In this document: in pieces, positions 6,924-7,842 of the stretch
Numbering within the stretch: the stretch's first letter is position 1
How the letters are laid out: every line of letters begins with the position of its first letter
DNA from: Bacteroidales bacterium
GTDB taxonomy: Bacteria > Bacteroidota > Bacteroidia > Bacteroidales > NBLH01
Assembly (NCBI GenBank): GCA_026988445.1
Contig: JALSLF010000547.1
Coordinates: 1-7,842 of the forward strand
Length of the DNA stretch: 7,842 nucleotides
Direction of reading: 5' to 3'
Translations under genes and position numbers: made by a program
The notes under the pieces: model-generated
What the model saw: only the letters and a program-made list of their open reading frames with translations
Told to the model about the DNA's origin: nothing
The model's database searches: none

Positions 6924-6999
6924 CATGGTTTTGCAGTAGAAGATAGTTGTGGATTTAAGGTTTTATAAATTTTATAAATTTAATTAATATATTTTTGTT

Positions 7000-7179
7000 A
7001 TGGCAGAAGAAAAAGCATGTTTGTTTTGTGAACGAAACGAAGAAGAAATTCCATTGGTACAATTACATTATCAAGGACGTAATTTGTGGATTTGTCCGCA
7101 ACACATTCCGGTATTAATTCACGACCCACAAAAATTGGTGGGTAAATTACCCGGAGCTGAGAATATGGAGGCAGGTTGA
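7000..7179 (+). CDS. Small conserved protein, putative zinc-binding (59 aa)
   Basis: The 59-residue product starts MAEEKACLFCERNEEE and contains C7-x2-C10 and C32-x2-H35 (WICPQH). This layout fits a single zinc-ribbon or treble-clef-like site. The second half, HIPVLIHDPQKLVGKLPGAE, reads like the conserved tail of a small Bacteroidota protein that I recognise only as an uncharacterised family. It is likely a cytoplasmic soluble protein, since no signal peptide or membrane segment is present. Support for being real comes from the paired metal-ligand motifs, an ATG start, and a strong intrinsic terminator 8 bases after the TGA. It has a 206-bp leader region separating it from ubiA and appears to be its own unit. 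The bases just before the ATG (6961-6999) are almost pure A/T, with no Shine-Dalgarno motif. The function is unknown. Confidence 0.85.
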   Translation: MAEEKACLFCERNEEEIPLVQLHYQGRNLWICPQHIPVLIHDPQKLVGKLPGAENMEAG

Positions 7180-7187
7180 TTATTTAC

Positions 7188-7220
7188 AGAGAGGTACTTT
7201 TTAAAGTCCTCTCTTTTTTT
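7188..7220 (+). terminator. Strong rho-independent terminator
   Basis: AGAGAGG (7188-7194) pairs perfectly with CCTCTCT (7208-7214). The stem continues past one bulged T with ACTTT/AAAGT to a tiny TT-centred loop. A run of seven T residues (7214-7220) follows. It ends the small zinc-protein transcript. Confidence 0.85.
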
Positions 7221-7281
7221 ATGGCTTAAAATTCTATCTTGCTTAGTAGTTTTTCTTTGGAAACTATACAAAATATATTTC

Positions 7282-7323
7282 GCACCTTTATTGTTTCAAC
7301 TCCAAACTCAGCATCAAAGGTGC
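7282..7323. repeat. 8-bp inverted repeat left of the foldback element
   Basis: GCACCTTT (7282-7289) and AAAGGTGC (7316-7323) are perfect complements with a 26-base interval. The surrounding stretch 7221-7342 has no convincing gene. A short open minus-strand reading frame (about 18 codons ending near 7290) runs through it and could be old coding sequence. Confidence 0.4.
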
Positions 7324-7347
7324 TGGATATAGAAATATTGGGTTAAA

Positions 7348-7508
7348 CCTAAATTGAGCGATTAACTACTTCAATAAGCACCAATCTATTGAGTTAAAAA
7401 GATTTACAAAAAAAGACTCAAATACCAACCGGTATTCTTACTTTTTTTCTAAACTTTTTAATCTCATTATCTTGGCACTTCTTTTTGTACATAATCGCTC
7501 AATTTAGG
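7348..7508. mobile_element. 161-bp foldback MITE-like element
   Basis: Perfect 17-bp terminal inverted repeats (CCTAAATTGAGCGATTA at 7348-7364; complement at 7492-7508) bound the element. Inside, the two halves remain recognisable reverse complements nearly throughout. Matching blocks include GAGTTAAAAAGATTT (7391-7405) against the region 7451-7465. The fold closes at AATACC-AACC-GGTATT (7421-7436) at the exact centre. TTAAA flanks both sides (7343-7347 and 7509-7513), consistent with a 5-bp target duplication. No reading frame of useful size is present, so mobilisation would depend on a transposase elsewhere. The right end touches the stop codon of the neighbouring outer-membrane protein gene. 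Confidence 0.75.
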
Positions 7509-7842
7509 TTAAAATCTCAATACAAAATCAATATAGGGAATCCCAATAAAGAAAACATCGACAATATCTTGTGAGTTAATAAACGCAAAATCAAAACTAT
7601 AGTTTTTTTCTGACATTAAACGAATACCGTAAGAAACTAAACCATAATACTTTGTTGATGTTATTTCCTGTCCGTTTATGTATTCATAGTTGGTATAAGG
7701 AACCATCCAATTTTCGGTAACTAAGGATATGCGTTTAGAAACCCTTGTCATTGCAGCCAAGGTAATTATAGGTTTTTCTTGGAATGTATCATCGTAAAAT
7801 CCAAAACCACTACCCAAAGTTATATTATGTTCGATGGAGCCG
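7509..7842 (-). CDS. Outer-membrane beta-barrel protein, C-terminal part (gene runs off window)
   Basis: An open frame on the minus strand enters from the right edge and ends at the stop at 7511-7509, giving 110 visible residues from codon 7841-7839. The visible protein has alternating hydrophobic and polar residues with short turns. Examples are ITLGSGFGFYDD, KPIITLAAMTRVSKRISLVTENWMV split over strands, and SYGIRLMSEKNYSFDFAFIN. It ends in IDFVLRF, with a terminal phenylalanine as in many outer-membrane barrels. It probably contributes the last six or so strands of a barrel of unknown role. The family cannot be named from this fragment. A TTG at 7817 is not a likely start, since the frame stays open upstream with compatible sequence (GSIEHNITLG). 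The stop codon lies inside the TTAAA duplicated beside the foldback element. Confidence 0.75.
   Translation of the reverse strand, partial: GSIEHNITLGSGFGFYDDTFQEKPIITLAAMTRVSKRISLVTENWMVPYTNYEYINGQEITSTKYYGLVSYGIRLMSEKNYSFDFAFINSQDIVDVFFIGIPYIDFVLRF

Noticed and set aside
6990..6997. TATTTTTG as the promoter of the 59-aa gene
   Set aside because: It lies two bases before the ATG, which would require a leaderless transcript, and there is no -33 box; probably chance in A/T-rich sequence.
7227..7344. Plus-strand open stretch of about 38 codons
   Set aside because: It follows directly on a stop codon, has no ATG start, and its product has no recognisable features.
1..7842. tRNA or rRNA genes
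   Set aside because: No cloverleaf-forming segment with a TTCGA-type loop and no rRNA signature was seen in any intergenic region.

Overview
The window is AT-rich DNA that looks like a Bacteroidota (Bacteroidetes) chromosome. The gene starts lack clear Shine-Dalgarno motifs. Several TAnnTTTG-type -7 boxes occur, the consensus used by the Bacteroidota housekeeping sigma factor. The protein families also fit: a SpoIIE-type phosphatase with a carboxypeptidase-regulatory-like periplasmic domain, a SiaC/DUF1987 protein, a UbiA-like prenyltransferase with adjacent conserved small protein, and an outer-membrane beta-barrel tail. The genus cannot be told from the sequence.

Layout. Positions 1-671 hold no gene but are packed with inverted repeats: a hairpin with arms of about 42 bp (33-127), a nested structure of two tandem repeats facing two inverted ones (181-348), and two smaller stems (357-383, 396-479). 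At 672-1543 (+) is an Rpn/PD-(D/E)XK nuclease-family gene broken by a frameshift near 1007-1010. A gap with a hairpin separates it from the convergent AspT/YidE-type transporter gene (3310-1721, -), which carries two RCK_C domains. A 165-bp divergent promoter region follows. Next come three genes on + with gaps of 28 and 14 nt: membrane-anchored PP2C/SpoIIE phosphatase (3476-5500), SiaC-family regulatory phosphoprotein (5529-5921) and UbiA-family prenyltransferase (5936-6793), then a weak terminator. A 59-aa putative zinc-binding protein (7000-7179) has its own strong terminator (7188-7220). The right edge holds a 161-bp foldback MITE-like element (7348-7508) abutting the stop codon of a minus-strand outer-membrane protein gene that runs off the window (7509-7842).

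How the genes work together. The phosphatase and SiaC pair matches the logic of the Pseudomonas SiaA/SiaC pathway, in which a PP2C phosphatase dephosphorylates SiaC and a kinase (SiaB) re-phosphorylates it. No SiaB kinase or SiaD diguanylate cyclase gene lies in the window, so the output is unknown. UbiA shares the transcription unit by position and probably serves menaquinone synthesis. The most notable non-coding items are the foldback element at the right and the palindrome cluster at the left.
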